Origin: Tamlana crocina
GTDB taxonomy: Bacteria > Bacteroidota > Bacteroidia > Flavobacteriales > Flavobacteriaceae
DNA length: 64,000 nucleotides
NCBI GenBank assembly: GCA_040429635.1
Contig: CP158972.1
Coordinates: 3,169,501-3,233,500 of the forward strand
Direction of reading: 5' to 3'
Under the pieces are notes generated by a model. That model was not told where the DNA came from. It saw only the letters and a program-made list of their open reading frames with translations, and did not search any database. A program made the position numbers and the translations under genes. This document shows, one piece after another, positions 43,872 to 52,152 of this stretch; the first letter of the stretch is position 1, and every line of letters starts with the position of its first letter.

Positions 43872-43978
43872 TCGCGCATTTCAACTAATATTTTATCGGT
43901 ATGCGTTAAAATTTAACGCCATCCGCTTTATTTTAGTTATTTTAGCAGCGCAAAACGCTTTGTTTATCAATAGTTAGC

Positions 43979-44365
43979 ATGGTTCAACAAGTTACAAAAG
44001 GCATAAAAATTTCGGTGGAAACCCACTACGAAGGCTCATTTTATAAAAACTATAAAATACAGTACGCTTTTGGGTACACCATAACCATACATAACCAAAG
44101 CAAAGACACCGTACAATTGAATGCCCGCCATTGGGAAATCATGGACGCCCTCAATAATGTGGAAACTGTTTCCGGTGAAGGCGTAATTGGCAAAAAACCG
44201 GTATTGAAACCTGGAGAAACACACACTTACACCTCGGGCTGTTTGCTTACCTCTCCTTTTGGAGCGATGCAGGGCCATTACAGCATGGTTAATTTTACCA
44301 CCACCAAAAAGTTTTTAGTGGCCATCCCTACGTTTAGGCTGAGTGCGCCGTTTGCTATAAATTAA
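43979..44365 (+). CDS. apaG: ApaG domain protein
   Basis: 128 residues, a fibronectin-III-like fold. Motifs IQYAFGYTITIHNQSKDTVQL, RHWEIMDALN, GEGVIGKKPVLKPGETHTYTSGC and GAMQGHYSM are diagnostic of ApaG, named as Co2+/Mg2+ efflux protein although the molecular function is unsettled. Encoded 107 bp after the DUF5103 gene. Confidence 0.95.
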   Translation: MVQQVTKGIKISVETHYEGSFYKNYKIQYAFGYTITIHNQSKDTVQLNARHWEIMDALNNVETVSGEGVIGKKPVLKPGETHTYTSGCLLTSPFGAMQGHYSMVNFTTTKKFLVAIPTFRLSAPFAIN

Positions 44366-44389
44366 GGTCGGTTTCTATAAAGGACAAAA

Positions 44390-45385
44390 TCAGTCAACCT
44401 TTCGTTTAAACCGAAATACCCTTCCATTTTGTTTCACATGAAAAAATTTGCAGTTGGAATAATGCACGAATTCAAATTCTGAATTGTAATCAAAACCTTC
44501 GTCCTGCGCCACAAACCTATCGTGCACATCAATATTCCCATGAGGTGAAATGCGTTTATAATCAAATTCTGTGTCGTGACCGTTAGCATGTAATTCGAAC
44601 CACGCACCAGCAGCAATACCGGGCAACCATTGTGCTTTTTCATGCAAGTCGTCAACAGGTTTAGGCTGTAACGTTCCCACAAAATTCACTTTATGATTTT
44701 TCAACCTGTCCAAAAAACAACGGATATTTTCACTTTTTTGTGAGCCTTTAAATTCTGAAATATCACCCGTTTCCGAAACCTCATAGACCTTATTTTCGGT
44801 ATTGGCCAACACCACATTTCCAACCGTACTGGGCGTAAACCATTTCGATTTTTCAAGTCTCCTTTTAATCTTGCTATCGGTTACCGAAACAATCAAACTA
44901 TCGGTAACAAAGCGGGCACAATTGCAGGCGTCCTTAATAAAAGCGGCATAGCGAATAAAGTGCTTATTTTGCATGTTGGTGATGTGCGTTCTCGCTTTTT
45001 GATAATCAACCACATCGCACACCGAAGCAATCAATTTTCCGTCGCCGTGCGTCAATTTAGGATGTGTACCCAAAAAAGACAGAATGTCATCTAAATTGGT
45101 GATTTTCCCACCTTCAATGGTCGCCATCAACGGAAAATCCAATTCGTTATCGGTATCCTTTCCACGAACACGTCCGGTGGGTTCGGGCGTAATGTAGCGC
45201 CCAAAATCATGGTATTCCAAAATACCCGTTTCTTTATTAATGAGCACCAAAGCCGCATGCCCAGCCCGCAAGTAATTCTTTTTACCAATGCCGAAGAAAC
45301 GTAAAAATGGCGAAAACCATTCTTTGGAAACCATAACAATCGTTTCCGGATAAGCTAAGGTTAAAATGATGCCGGTATTATTCAT
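44390..45385 (-). CDS. DUF6695-like protein
   Basis: 331 residues, cytosolic, of a Bacteroidota family I recall as DUF6695. Early motifs YLRAGHAALVLINKETGILEYHDFGRYITP and the central NKHFIRYAAFIKDACNCARFV (with a conserved-looking Cys pair) resemble an NlpC/P60-like His/Cys arrangement (GHAAL..., DACNCARF). That suggests a papain-like amidase fold, but I cannot confirm it. It overlaps the upstream NRDE gene by 8 bp. Confidence 0.72.
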   Translation of the reverse strand: MNNTGIILTLAYPETIVMVSKEWFSPFLRFFGIGKKNYLRAGHAALVLINKETGILEYHDFGRYITPEPTGRVRGKDTDNELDFPLMATIEGGKITNLDDILSFLGTHPKLTHGDGKLIASVCDVVDYQKARTHITNMQNKHFIRYAAFIKDACNCARFVTDSLIVSVTDSKIKRRLEKSKWFTPSTVGNVVLANTENKVYEVSETGDISEFKGSQKSENIRCFLDRLKNHKVNFVGTLQPKPVDDLHEKAQWLPGIAAGAWFELHANGHDTEFDYKRISPHGNIDVHDRFVAQDEGFDYNSEFEFVHYSNCKFFHVKQNGRVFRFKRKVD

Positions 45386-46103
45386 TTACGGTTTGTGGTA
45401 AATTGAAGTTGACTGAAGACGAGGTACTATTCTGAAGATTTTCATAACGCATACTTACTTTTTTGTCAGTTTTTTTCACCTGGGTAATGCTCGTAGTTTT
45501 CACAAAACCTCTGTCCATAATTACACCAAAATCAGTATTGCCGCAACCTCCGGTTTTATGGAAACGCAACAGCGTCTCGGCATTCAGTTGATGATCCAAT
45601 TTAAAATTTTGAAACCACTTTAACCGTTCCGCTTTCATTTTTGGTGAATATAAAGTGGACGACGACCAAATGTAGGCTTCCAGAGGCAATTGGGTAATGT
45701 GTTTTTGGTTTCCATCCCAAACCCATTCCATGAATTTTAAACCGTGGTTCCAATCGGCAATTACCATAGTAAACGGTTCAACTTCAATCAAATCATAATC
45801 GTTAACAGTTTCTAAAACAGCATCGGCTGCCAATACATCTTTAGCGATAATGCCCCGGCTTTTTCCGTAACTTAATTTCCGTTTATGATATTCAAATCCA
45901 CCATTCAACACACACACTACGCGCTGCTTTTCGCTTACACCAATCCACGTACCTCCGGCCATTTTATCTTTCGGAAATAATAGTTTGGTATTTTCATGGT
46001 TATAAAAATCGGGGTCGAGCGATACTCTATTGGATGCTTCGTCCCTATTGGTGGTCAAAACAAAGTCGTTGTTATTCTGCGGAACAATCGTTACAGTACA
46101 CAT
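45378..46103 (-). CDS. NRDE family protein
   Basis: 241 residues. The N-terminus MCTVTIVPQNNNDFVLTTNRDE has Cys2, the Asn-Arg-Asp-Glu signature, and MAGGTWIGVSEKQRVVCVLNGG. This matches the NRDE/TANGO2 family, thought to have an N-terminal-nucleophile-like fold. The function is unresolved. First gene of a two-gene operon with the DUF6695-like gene. Confidence 0.88.
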   Translation of the reverse strand: MCTVTIVPQNNNDFVLTTNRDEASNRVSLDPDFYNHENTKLLFPKDKMAGGTWIGVSEKQRVVCVLNGGFEYHKRKLSYGKSRGIIAKDVLAADAVLETVNDYDLIEVEPFTMVIADWNHGLKFMEWVWDGNQKHITQLPLEAYIWSSSTLYSPKMKAERLKWFQNFKLDHQLNAETLLRFHKTGGCGNTDFGVIMDRGFVKTTSITQVKKTDKKVSMRYENLQNSTSSSVNFNLPQTVNE

Positions 46104-46253
46104 AAAACCAGTAGTCTTAAATCAGATAGCCAACTTACAAAAATTCTACAAATTTTAACGCCGATTTAGCAACTCGCGCCCCCATTTATCATTTGAAAAT
46201 TACTAGCTTTGTTACATATTTACTGAATTTTTAATAATAAAAACTGCAAAACT

Positions 46254-47882
46254 ATGGGAAAAGGCTTTTTTAATGTACCAATTGCCGTAAACGAACCTGT
46301 AAAATCTTATGCGCCCGGAACGCCAGAACGTACTGCTGTTTTAGAAGCGTACAAAACCATGTACAACAGCAAGATAGAAATACCATTGTACATTAACGGG
46401 AAATACGTTTCTACGGGCAATACTAAGCCTATTTCGCCTCCCCACGACCATCAACATATAGTTGGCAGTTACCATTTGGCCGAAAAGCAGCATGTGGAAG
46501 ACGCTATTGCTACGGCTTTGGAAGGCCGAAAAAAATGGAGCAAAATGCCGTGGGAACAACGTGCGGGCATCTTTTTAAAGGCTGCCGAACTGGTTGCCGG
46601 CCCTTACCGCGCCAAAATAAATGCCGCCACCATGATGGGGCAATCTAAAAACATACATCAAGCTGAAATTGATTCGGCTTGCGAATTGGTCGATTTTCTG
46701 CGTTTCAACGTGCAGTACATGACCGAAATCTACATGGAACAGCCCGAAAGCACCAGCGACGCTTGGAACCGTGTGGAGTACCGTCCATTGGAAGGCTTCA
46801 CATATGCGGTAACCCCTTTCAATTTTACGGCTATTGCCGGAAACCTACCCTCGTGCATGGCCTTAATGGGCAATGTGGTGGTTTGGAAACCCAGCGACAG
46901 CCAAGTGTATTCTGCCAAGGTTATTATGGATATTTTTGAAGAAGCCGGTGTGCCACCAGGAGTAATCAACGTGGTGTTTGGCGACCCAGAGATGATTAGC
47001 AACACCGTATTGTCGAGTCCCGATTTTTCTGGATTGCACTTTACAGGTTCTACTTTTGTATTTAAGGAACTTTGGAAACAAATAGGAAACAACATCCATA
47101 ATTATAAAACCTACCCACGTATTGTGGGCGAAACCGGAGGAAAAGATTTCATCATAGCCCACAACTCGGCAGTGCCTAAACAGGTGTCAACGGCGCTTTC
47201 GCGTGGTGCGTTCGAATTCCAAGGCCAAAAATGTAGTGCGGCCTCCCGTGCCTACATCCCGAAAAGCATTTGGGGTGATGTAAAAAAATATCTTTTGGAA
47301 GATGTGAAATCATTTAAAATGGGCTCACCAGAAGATATGGACAACTTTATCACGGCTGTAATCCACGAAGGCTCGTTCGATAAATTGGCGAAGTACATCG
47401 ACGCGGCCAAAAATGACAATGAAGCCGAAATCATTGCCGGCGGAAACTACGATAAAAGCAAAGGCTATTTTGTGGAGCCTACCGTAATCGTTACACAAGA
47501 CCCTAAATACACCACCATGTGCACCGAACTGTTCGGCCCTGTGTTGACCATTTATGTTTATGAAGACGACGCTTACGCGGAAACCTTAAAACTGGTTGAC
47601 GAAACCAGCGATTATGGCTTAACGGGAGCTATTTTGTCCACCGACCGATACGCCATTACCGAGGCTACCGACGCCCTGCAAAACAGTGCCGGAAACTTTT
47701 ATATTAACGACAAATGTACCGGAGCCGTTGTAGGCCAACAACCTTTTGGAGGCGCCAGAGCGTCTGGCACCAACGACAAAGCCGGTAGCGCACAAAACCT
47801 AATGCGTTGGGTATCGCCAAGATTGATAAAGGAAACTTTTGTAACCCCAACCGATTACCGTTACCCGTTTTTGGGAGAATAA
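46254..47882 (+). CDS. pruA: L-glutamate gamma-semialdehyde (1-pyrroline-5-carboxylate) dehydrogenase
   Basis: 542 residues. Oxidises glutamate semialdehyde to glutamate with NAD in proline breakdown. The N-terminal extension (FFNVPIAVNEPVKSYAPGTPER) is typical of the eukaryote-like P5C dehydrogenases. Catalytic C327 lies in FEFQGQKCSAASRAYIP, the base glutamate in IVGETGGKDFI, and FTGSTFVFK is the cofactor loop. Single gene with a -7-like TAGCTTTG at 46204 and a terminator downstream. Confidence 0.96.
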   Translation: MGKGFFNVPIAVNEPVKSYAPGTPERTAVLEAYKTMYNSKIEIPLYINGKYVSTGNTKPISPPHDHQHIVGSYHLAEKQHVEDAIATALEGRKKWSKMPWEQRAGIFLKAAELVAGPYRAKINAATMMGQSKNIHQAEIDSACELVDFLRFNVQYMTEIYMEQPESTSDAWNRVEYRPLEGFTYAVTPFNFTAIAGNLPSCMALMGNVVVWKPSDSQVYSAKVIMDIFEEAGVPPGVINVVFGDPEMISNTVLSSPDFSGLHFTGSTFVFKELWKQIGNNIHNYKTYPRIVGETGGKDFIIAHNSAVPKQVSTALSRGAFEFQGQKCSAASRAYIPKSIWGDVKKYLLEDVKSFKMGSPEDMDNFITAVIHEGSFDKLAKYIDAAKNDNEAEIIAGGNYDKSKGYFVEPTVIVTQDPKYTTMCTELFGPVLTIYVYEDDAYAETLKLVDETSDYGLTGAILSTDRYAITEATDALQNSAGNFYINDKCTGAVVGQQPFGGARASGTNDKAGSAQNLMRWVSPRLIKETFVTPTDYRYPFLGE

Positions 47883-47919
47883 CTATTCCTTTGAAAAAAA
47901 GGAATCTTTTATAACGTTG

Positions 47920-47955
47920 AAAACAGGCTGCAAATTTTACAACCTGTTTTTTTTT
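47920..47955 (+). terminator. pruA terminator
   Basis: The stem AACAGG/CCTGTT with additional pairing, followed by nine T residues, 38 bases after the pruA stop. Confidence 0.75.
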
Positions 47956-48015
47956 GAAGCTTTTTAGACTATAATATTTTCAGTTATTTCAACAACTAAT
48001 ATTTTATGTTAATCC

Positions 48016-48092
48016 ACCCGTTGTGCATTTTGAAAAAAAATCATTCGAACTGACGTTCAAACTAAATTTTATGGTTAAAATGCACAACGGGT
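48016..48092. mobile_element. MITE-like element with 8-bp direct repeats
   Basis: 77 bp bounded by perfect 16-bp inverted repeats (ACCCGTTGTGCATTTT at 48016-48031, its complement at 48077-48092) and flanked directly on both sides by GTTAATCC (48008-48015 and 48093-48100), as expected of a target-site duplication. It has no coding capacity. It lies in the 454-bp gap between pruA and the AraC gene; the rest of the gap holds the terminator, a repeat and the AraC operator. Confidence 0.6.
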
Positions 48093-48230
48093 GTTAATCC
48101 GAAAAAAACATCTTAGCATAAACGCTATGGTATTTATTCAATTGTTATGTGTAACCTGAATCGCTATGCTGCATTATTATAAAATGAAACGCTCAATAAG
48201 CAATCTTAATAATCAGTAACTTGATTTTAA

Positions 48231-48258
48231 AGATTCCTTCACTTTGTTCGGAATGACG
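48231..48258. repeat. Dispersed intergenic repeat fragment
   Basis: AGATTCCTTCACTTTGTTCGG then AATGACG. The GGAATGACG end echoes the CAATGACG ends of the repeats at 49811-50039. It overlaps the nominal N-terminal extension of the AraC open frame, showing that extension is not coding. Confidence 0.5.
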
Positions 48259-48280
48259 ATTTCACTTTTTAAACCGTCTT

Positions 48281-48331
48281 TTTTCGTTTTAAACCAGCAC
48301 CCATATTTTAAAACGAAAACGCTTATATTTG
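48281..48331 (+). promoter_or_regulatory. AraC gene promoter with 13-bp inverted-repeat operator
   Basis: Perfect arms TTTTCGTTTTAAA (48281-48293) and TTTAAAACGAAAA (48307-48319) are separated by 13 bases, followed by the -7 box TATATTTG (48324-48331). The ATG at 48337 is only five bases further, so the transcript would be leaderless or nearly so. The arms cover the expected -33 position, as an autoregulatory site would. Confidence 0.55.
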
Positions 48332-48336
48332 TGTTA

Positions 48337-49137
48337 ATGACGCCAAGTTCCGTTAGCATATCGCCCATTAGCCAAACTGAAATCCCAAAACAAAAACCAG
48401 GTTACTCTGTGGTGTGTTGGGTGAAAAATGAAATTGACGGCATCGAAATTAACGGTGCTTTTCATAAAAACGTGTCTGATACCGTATTCTTTATCGACTC
48501 CAAACACCAATGGCGTCTCTCCATCCAAAACACCAATGCTTCCGGTTACGTACTGTATTTAAGTGAAGCCGTGTTGAACCTGCCCACGTTAAGCAATCTG
48601 CACATTAATAAAGTGCGCTTATTCAGCAGCGACAATATCCCGATGTTTAAGTTAAGCCCGGGTATTGAAAAGCGCACACAGTCCATTTTAGAAATGATCG
48701 ACGAACTTTTGGGTTCACACCTCAACCACAAAGATGAAGCCATCCTTTCGTTGCTCAATACCTTTTTTATTTATTGCGACGGACAATGCAACATCAAAAC
48801 GATGGTACACGACAACAGCTCTAAAGCCAACATTGTTTACAGCTTTAAAAAACTGGCCGACCAGCATATTTTCAACTATCACGAGGTGGGCGATTACGCC
48901 AAAATGCTCAACATTACACCAAAATACCTCAACGAATGCGTTAAGGAAGTGCTGCACGTGAGTTCTAAAAGTATTTTAATAGAACAGTTGCTTATGCGCT
49001 CTAGGCACGCCCTAAAATTTTCGAACAAAACCATAAAGGAAATCAGTTTCGAATTGGGATTTTCGTCGCCCGACTATTTCAGTGCCTTCTTTAAAACCCA
49101 TACAGGCATACCACCTTCCGAACTCCGAAAAGCCTAA
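48337..49137 (+). CDS. AraC family transcriptional regulator
   Basis: 266 residues from ATG 48337 (MTPSSVSISPISQTEIP); the frame stays open to 48244, but that part overlaps a repeat and the promoter. The N-terminal half is a cupin-like sensing domain (YSVVCWVKNEIDGIEINGAFH). The C-terminal half has two helix-turn-helix units (VGDYAKMLNITPKYLNECVKE and IKEISFELGFSSPDYFSAFFKTHTG). It is followed after 84 bp by a cupin gene that it may control. Confidence 0.92.
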   Translation: MTPSSVSISPISQTEIPKQKPGYSVVCWVKNEIDGIEINGAFHKNVSDTVFFIDSKHQWRLSIQNTNASGYVLYLSEAVLNLPTLSNLHINKVRLFSSDNIPMFKLSPGIEKRTQSILEMIDELLGSHLNHKDEAILSLLNTFFIYCDGQCNIKTMVHDNSSKANIVYSFKKLADQHIFNYHEVGDYAKMLNITPKYLNECVKEVLHVSSKSILIEQLLMRSRHALKFSNKTIKEISFELGFSSPDYFSAFFKTHTGIPPSELRKA

Positions 49138-49221
49138 GCCAAAACAAAATCTAAGGTTTTACGGCACTTTTCACATTGTGCCACTTTCATTCCCATTGTA
49201 AATTGCATAAAAGCATTTATT

Positions 49222-49764
49222 ATGGACCGAAAAACATTTATCAAAACATCAGGATTAGGTTTAGGGCTGGTCCTTATTCCCAGTAGCATTCAGTGCCAAA
49301 CCGCAGAAGCAGACAACGGCAACACCACCGCCCAGCCCAAAATCGTTAAAGACAGCGAGGGCGAGGTTTTAAACGTAATCGGCGACATACAAACCCACAA
49401 ACTGGTGGGCAGCGACACCAACAACCAAATTGTGGAATGGGTAGATAACGTAGAACCCGGAGTGGGCATTCCGCCGCACATCCATACCAAAGAAGACGAA
49501 ATTTTTAGGGTGATTAAAGGCGAAGTTGAAATAACCGTTGATGGCAACACCACTGTTTTAAAAGCTGGCGACACCGCCTTTGCCCCCAAAGGCATCGCCC
49601 ATGCTTGGACCGTGGTGGGCACCGAAAAAGCCAAAATGATTACCTCCGCCTTTCCCGCCGGCATTGAACACATGTTTAATACATTGGCGCAACTGCCTCC
49701 TGGCCCACCCGACTTCGAAAAAGTGGCTGCCATTTGCGGCGAACACGGTATTACCTTTGTGTAA
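49222..49764 (+). CDS. Exported cupin-domain protein
   Basis: 180 residues. The N-terminus MDRKTFIKTSGLGLGLVLIP resembles a Tat-type signal with RK instead of RR, followed by a cysteine (SIQC) that could be lipidated. The cupin domain has metal ligands in PHIHTKEDEIFRVIKGEVE (HxH...E) and IAHAWTVVG (His). It is probably a small metal-dependent sensor or enzyme of unknown substrate. The AraC regulator directly upstream may respond to the same compound. Confidence 0.85.
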   Translation: MDRKTFIKTSGLGLGLVLIPSSIQCQTAEADNGNTTAQPKIVKDSEGEVLNVIGDIQTHKLVGSDTNNQIVEWVDNVEPGVGIPPHIHTKEDEIFRVIKGEVEITVDGNTTVLKAGDTAFAPKGIAHAWTVVGTEKAKMITSAFPAGIEHMFNTLAQLPPGPPDFEKVAAICGEHGITFV

Positions 49765-49810
49765 ACCCGGCTTCTAAAAAAAATTGAAGAGGCGGTTTAA
49801 AAAGTAAGAC

Positions 49811-49908
49811 CATCATTACGAGGAGCGACAACAGAAGCGACGTGGGAATCTTTAAAATTCTAGTTACTGATGATGAGATTGCCACGTCGTGCCTCCTCGC
49901 AATGACGG
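49811..49908. repeat. Palindromic intergenic repeat, copy A
   Basis: Begins CATCATTACGAGGAGCG and ends GCCTCCTCGCAATGACG, imperfect inverted ends. From memory this is the flavobacterial GTCATTGCGAGGAGG repeat family, possibly a non-autonomous mobile element. Both ends contain additional related strings (ACGACGTGG / CCACGTCGT). Confidence 0.7.
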
Positions 49909-49945
49909 AATTATTTAGATTTATAGCTTAAAACGGCCAACACAT

Positions 49946-50039
49946 CGTCATTACGAGGGAAGCATGACCGAAGTTATCTGTTAAAAAGGGAACTACTCCA
50001 TTTAAATAGATTGCCGCGTCGTACCTCCTCGCAATGACG
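49946..50039. repeat. Palindromic intergenic repeat, copy B
   Basis: Begins CGTCATTACGAGGGAAGC and ends GTACCTCCTCGCAATGACG. Same family and orientation as copy A; the right ends match closely (GCCGCGTCGTACCTCCTCGC against GCCACGTCGTGCCTCCTCGC), while the centres differ. Confidence 0.7.
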
Positions 50040-50182
50040 TTTATTTATTACGTTTTAAACCGCCTCTTTTTTATACCATTTTAATTTTGTAGCATTTTTC
50101 AACTATTGATTGCAGACAATTATTTATATTTATTCACTTGTCACCTGTAATTTATAAGGAACACCCCCTTAATTAAATAATA

Positions 50183-50989
50183 ATGAGTAATCTATTACAT
50201 CGAAACACTAATCGTTGTCATTTGATACAGAACGTATCGAAAAACATTTGGGAAGATATAATCTCATTACATTCTACCGGTCAAGAATCTTCTGAAATAT
50301 ATTACACAAAAAAAATAATTTCATTTATTTTAACTCACACCAAATCTTGGAATTATTCAATTTTTGCAAAAGAGCCTGGACTGGAAAAAAAATGGGGAAG
50401 TGATATTGATATTTATATCGAAAGAGGTGTTGATGATTTCTTACTTTATGCATTTCAAGCAAAACTCTTAAAAATCGGTCAAACATATAGTGATTTGAAT
50501 AGACATTCAAATGGATCATACCAATACCAAAAGCTCGAAAATTATGGTATTTATAAAAGCTGTTATGTAAATTATCTATTCTATAATGGTGTTGCCAATT
50601 ATACATATTCTGGAAACAATAAGTGCAGAACCGCATTCAATGAAGAGCAATATGGATTGAGTTACACCAGTATTGACAATATTAAATCAGTGATTTCAAA
50701 TAAAGCTAGCTGGAATTTTAATTTCTTTCACCCAAATCGTTCATCACCTTTATCAGAACTTGTTTGTTGCAAAAACCAAAAAGAAAATGGCATCAAATCT
50801 TATAATCATGAAGAAATTGGTAAAGAGCTAAATAATTACGAAAGATTAGATAGTGAAAATATTGAGGAATATTTTAGCAAGGCTATTGACAGTAACGCAA
50901 GTCAAGATTTAAATAAAAATGATGAGCAAAAATCAGAGAGAAATGCGGATATTGTTTTAGTAATTCGAAACACAACAAGCACGTATTAA
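50183..50989 (+). CDS. Candidate Mrr-like / PD-(D/E)XK nuclease-fold protein
   Basis: 268 residues; no family I can name with confidence (possibly related to DUF6615). The segment GSDIDIYIERGVDDFLLYAF followed by QAKLLK gives D74/D76 ... Q92-x-K94, the D-QxK variant of the PD-(D/E)XK core seen in Mrr-type restriction nucleases. The following helix region (YQYQKLENYGIYKSCYVNYLFYN) fits such folds. Its composition is more AT-rich and Asn/Lys/Tyr-rich than the neighbours, suggesting transfer. It stands next to a GIY-YIG gene in an accessory patch. Confidence 0.55.
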   Translation: MSNLLHRNTNRCHLIQNVSKNIWEDIISLHSTGQESSEIYYTKKIISFILTHTKSWNYSIFAKEPGLEKKWGSDIDIYIERGVDDFLLYAFQAKLLKIGQTYSDLNRHSNGSYQYQKLENYGIYKSCYVNYLFYNGVANYTYSGNNKCRTAFNEEQYGLSYTSIDNIKSVISNKASWNFNFFHPNRSSPLSELVCCKNQKENGIKSYNHEEIGKELNNYERLDSENIEEYFSKAIDSNASQDLNKNDEQKSERNADIVLVIRNTTSTY

Positions 50990-51134
50990 ACTGCGGGTTA
51001 CATTGTATATAAAAATAGTGAAAGTTATTGAAAACATAATGGTTTGGCATTTTTGAAAAGTCGTCAAAGTAACAGCTGATTTTCAGCGCTACTTTACATA
51101 TTCGGAACCGTTGCCAACAATTTAAAACCAGCCA
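50990..51134. other. Intergenic spacer with hairpin, cassette-boundary-like
   Basis: Contains CTGCGGGTTACATTGTATATA right after the upstream gene, a hairpin around GCTGATTTTCAGC (about 51070-51085), and CGTTGCCAACAATTTAAAACC just before the next gene. From memory, similar strings flank single accessory genes in Bacteroidota. I could not demonstrate a true integron attC site. Confidence 0.3.
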
Positions 51135-52079
51135 ATGATATTAGGAAAAAGCATTAGAATTTATTTAAAAGAAGGTTCTGTTACTGGAATTAAACTTGCT
51201 GAAGTTGTAAATTTAACTATTCAAGCTTTATCAAGTCCTCGAAAGAAACTATTAGAATTGAATGAGTTTTTCCAAAGTCAGATAAATACGCAAGGTGTCT
51301 ACTTTTTAATTGGGACAGATGACGAAACAGGAAAATCAAAAGTATATATAGGTGAAGGAGAAAATGTTTGGGAAAGACTAAAAAGTCACGCAGTTAAAAA
51401 AGATTTTTGGAGCGAAGTCGTATTATTTACAAGTAAAGACGACAACATTACAAAATCACACATTAAATACCTTGAGAGTAGATTAATAGAAATCACAAAA
51501 CAGACCGAACGCTATTTATTAGATAACAGTAGTTTTCCAAGTTTAAACTCCCTGCCATTACCAGACAGAGATGCCATGGAAGAGTTTATAAATAACATCA
51601 AGTTATTAAATGGTGTTTTAGGACATAAATTTCTAGAAAGTCAGATAAGTCATAAAATTGAAAAACTAGCAACTCCAAATGACAAAATTGACAAAACAAC
51701 TCTAATTAGCGAGGAAGAGGAAACTGAACTGAATTTAAAAGTAAAAAACATTACAGCTAAGGCAATTCAAACTGATGAAGGGATTGTCGTTCTAGCGGGT
51801 TCACAAGTCTCGGAAAATCCTTCGGAAAATTACGGATATAAGACATTAAGAAATGAATTAATTCAAGACGGAACTATCGAAGAAACTGAAAATGGACCTT
51901 TCATTTTTACTAAAAAGTATTTGTTTGCAAGTCCTTCTGCTGCAGCTGCAGTAATCGTTGGATATTCAATAAACGGCAGAAGAACTTGGAAAGATTCTAA
52001 AGGAAGAACATTAAGTCAAATTGAAAAATCTGAAATAAAAACTACTAGCAACAACGGCAATCGTCGCACAATCCAATAA
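51135..52079 (+). CDS. GIY-YIG nuclease with C-terminal DUF4357
   Basis: 314 residues. The N-terminal GIY-YIG domain has GVYFLIG (GIY) and VYIGEGENVWERLKSH (YIG plus the conserved Arg), and the catalytic-type Glu in KYLESRLIEI. The C-terminus contains DUF4357: FASPSAAAAVIVGYSINGRRTWKD. This architecture is widespread among accessory genes; proposed roles include DNA cleavage or defence, but it is uncharacterised. AT-rich like its neighbour. Confidence 0.88.
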   Translation: MILGKSIRIYLKEGSVTGIKLAEVVNLTIQALSSPRKKLLELNEFFQSQINTQGVYFLIGTDDETGKSKVYIGEGENVWERLKSHAVKKDFWSEVVLFTSKDDNITKSHIKYLESRLIEITKQTERYLLDNSSFPSLNSLPLPDRDAMEEFINNIKLLNGVLGHKFLESQISHKIEKLATPNDKIDKTTLISEEEETELNLKVKNITAKAIQTDEGIVVLAGSQVSENPSENYGYKTLRNELIQDGTIEETENGPFIFTKKYLFASPSAAAAVIVGYSINGRRTWKDSKGRTLSQIEKSEIKTTSNNGNRRTIQ

Positions 52080-52152
52080 TCTCGTAAAACACTATAAAAA
52101 ACGCCCATTTTAAGGAGGCACATTATTTTATAAAACCCAAACCAATTCTTCC

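Larger units (their letters stand above)
49789..50066. repeat. Inverted-repeat hairpin split by repeat insertions
   Basis: Perfect 14-bp arms GAGGCGGTTTAAAA (49789-49802) and TTTTAAACCGCCTC (50053-50066), preceded by an A run and followed by a T run, look like one bidirectional terminator opened up. About 250 bp containing two palindromic repeats fills the loop. This accounts for most of the 418-bp gap between the cupin gene and 50183. Confidence 0.65.

Noticed and set aside
48244-48336. 31-residue N-terminal extension of the AraC regulator
   Set aside because: It is a translation of a dispersed repeat and of the operator/promoter region.
50193-50222. Minus-strand string ATGACA...TTTCGATGTA resembling the shared lipoprotein promoter element
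   Set aside because: Spacing differs by one base, it lies inside a coding region, and no minus-strand gene follows it.
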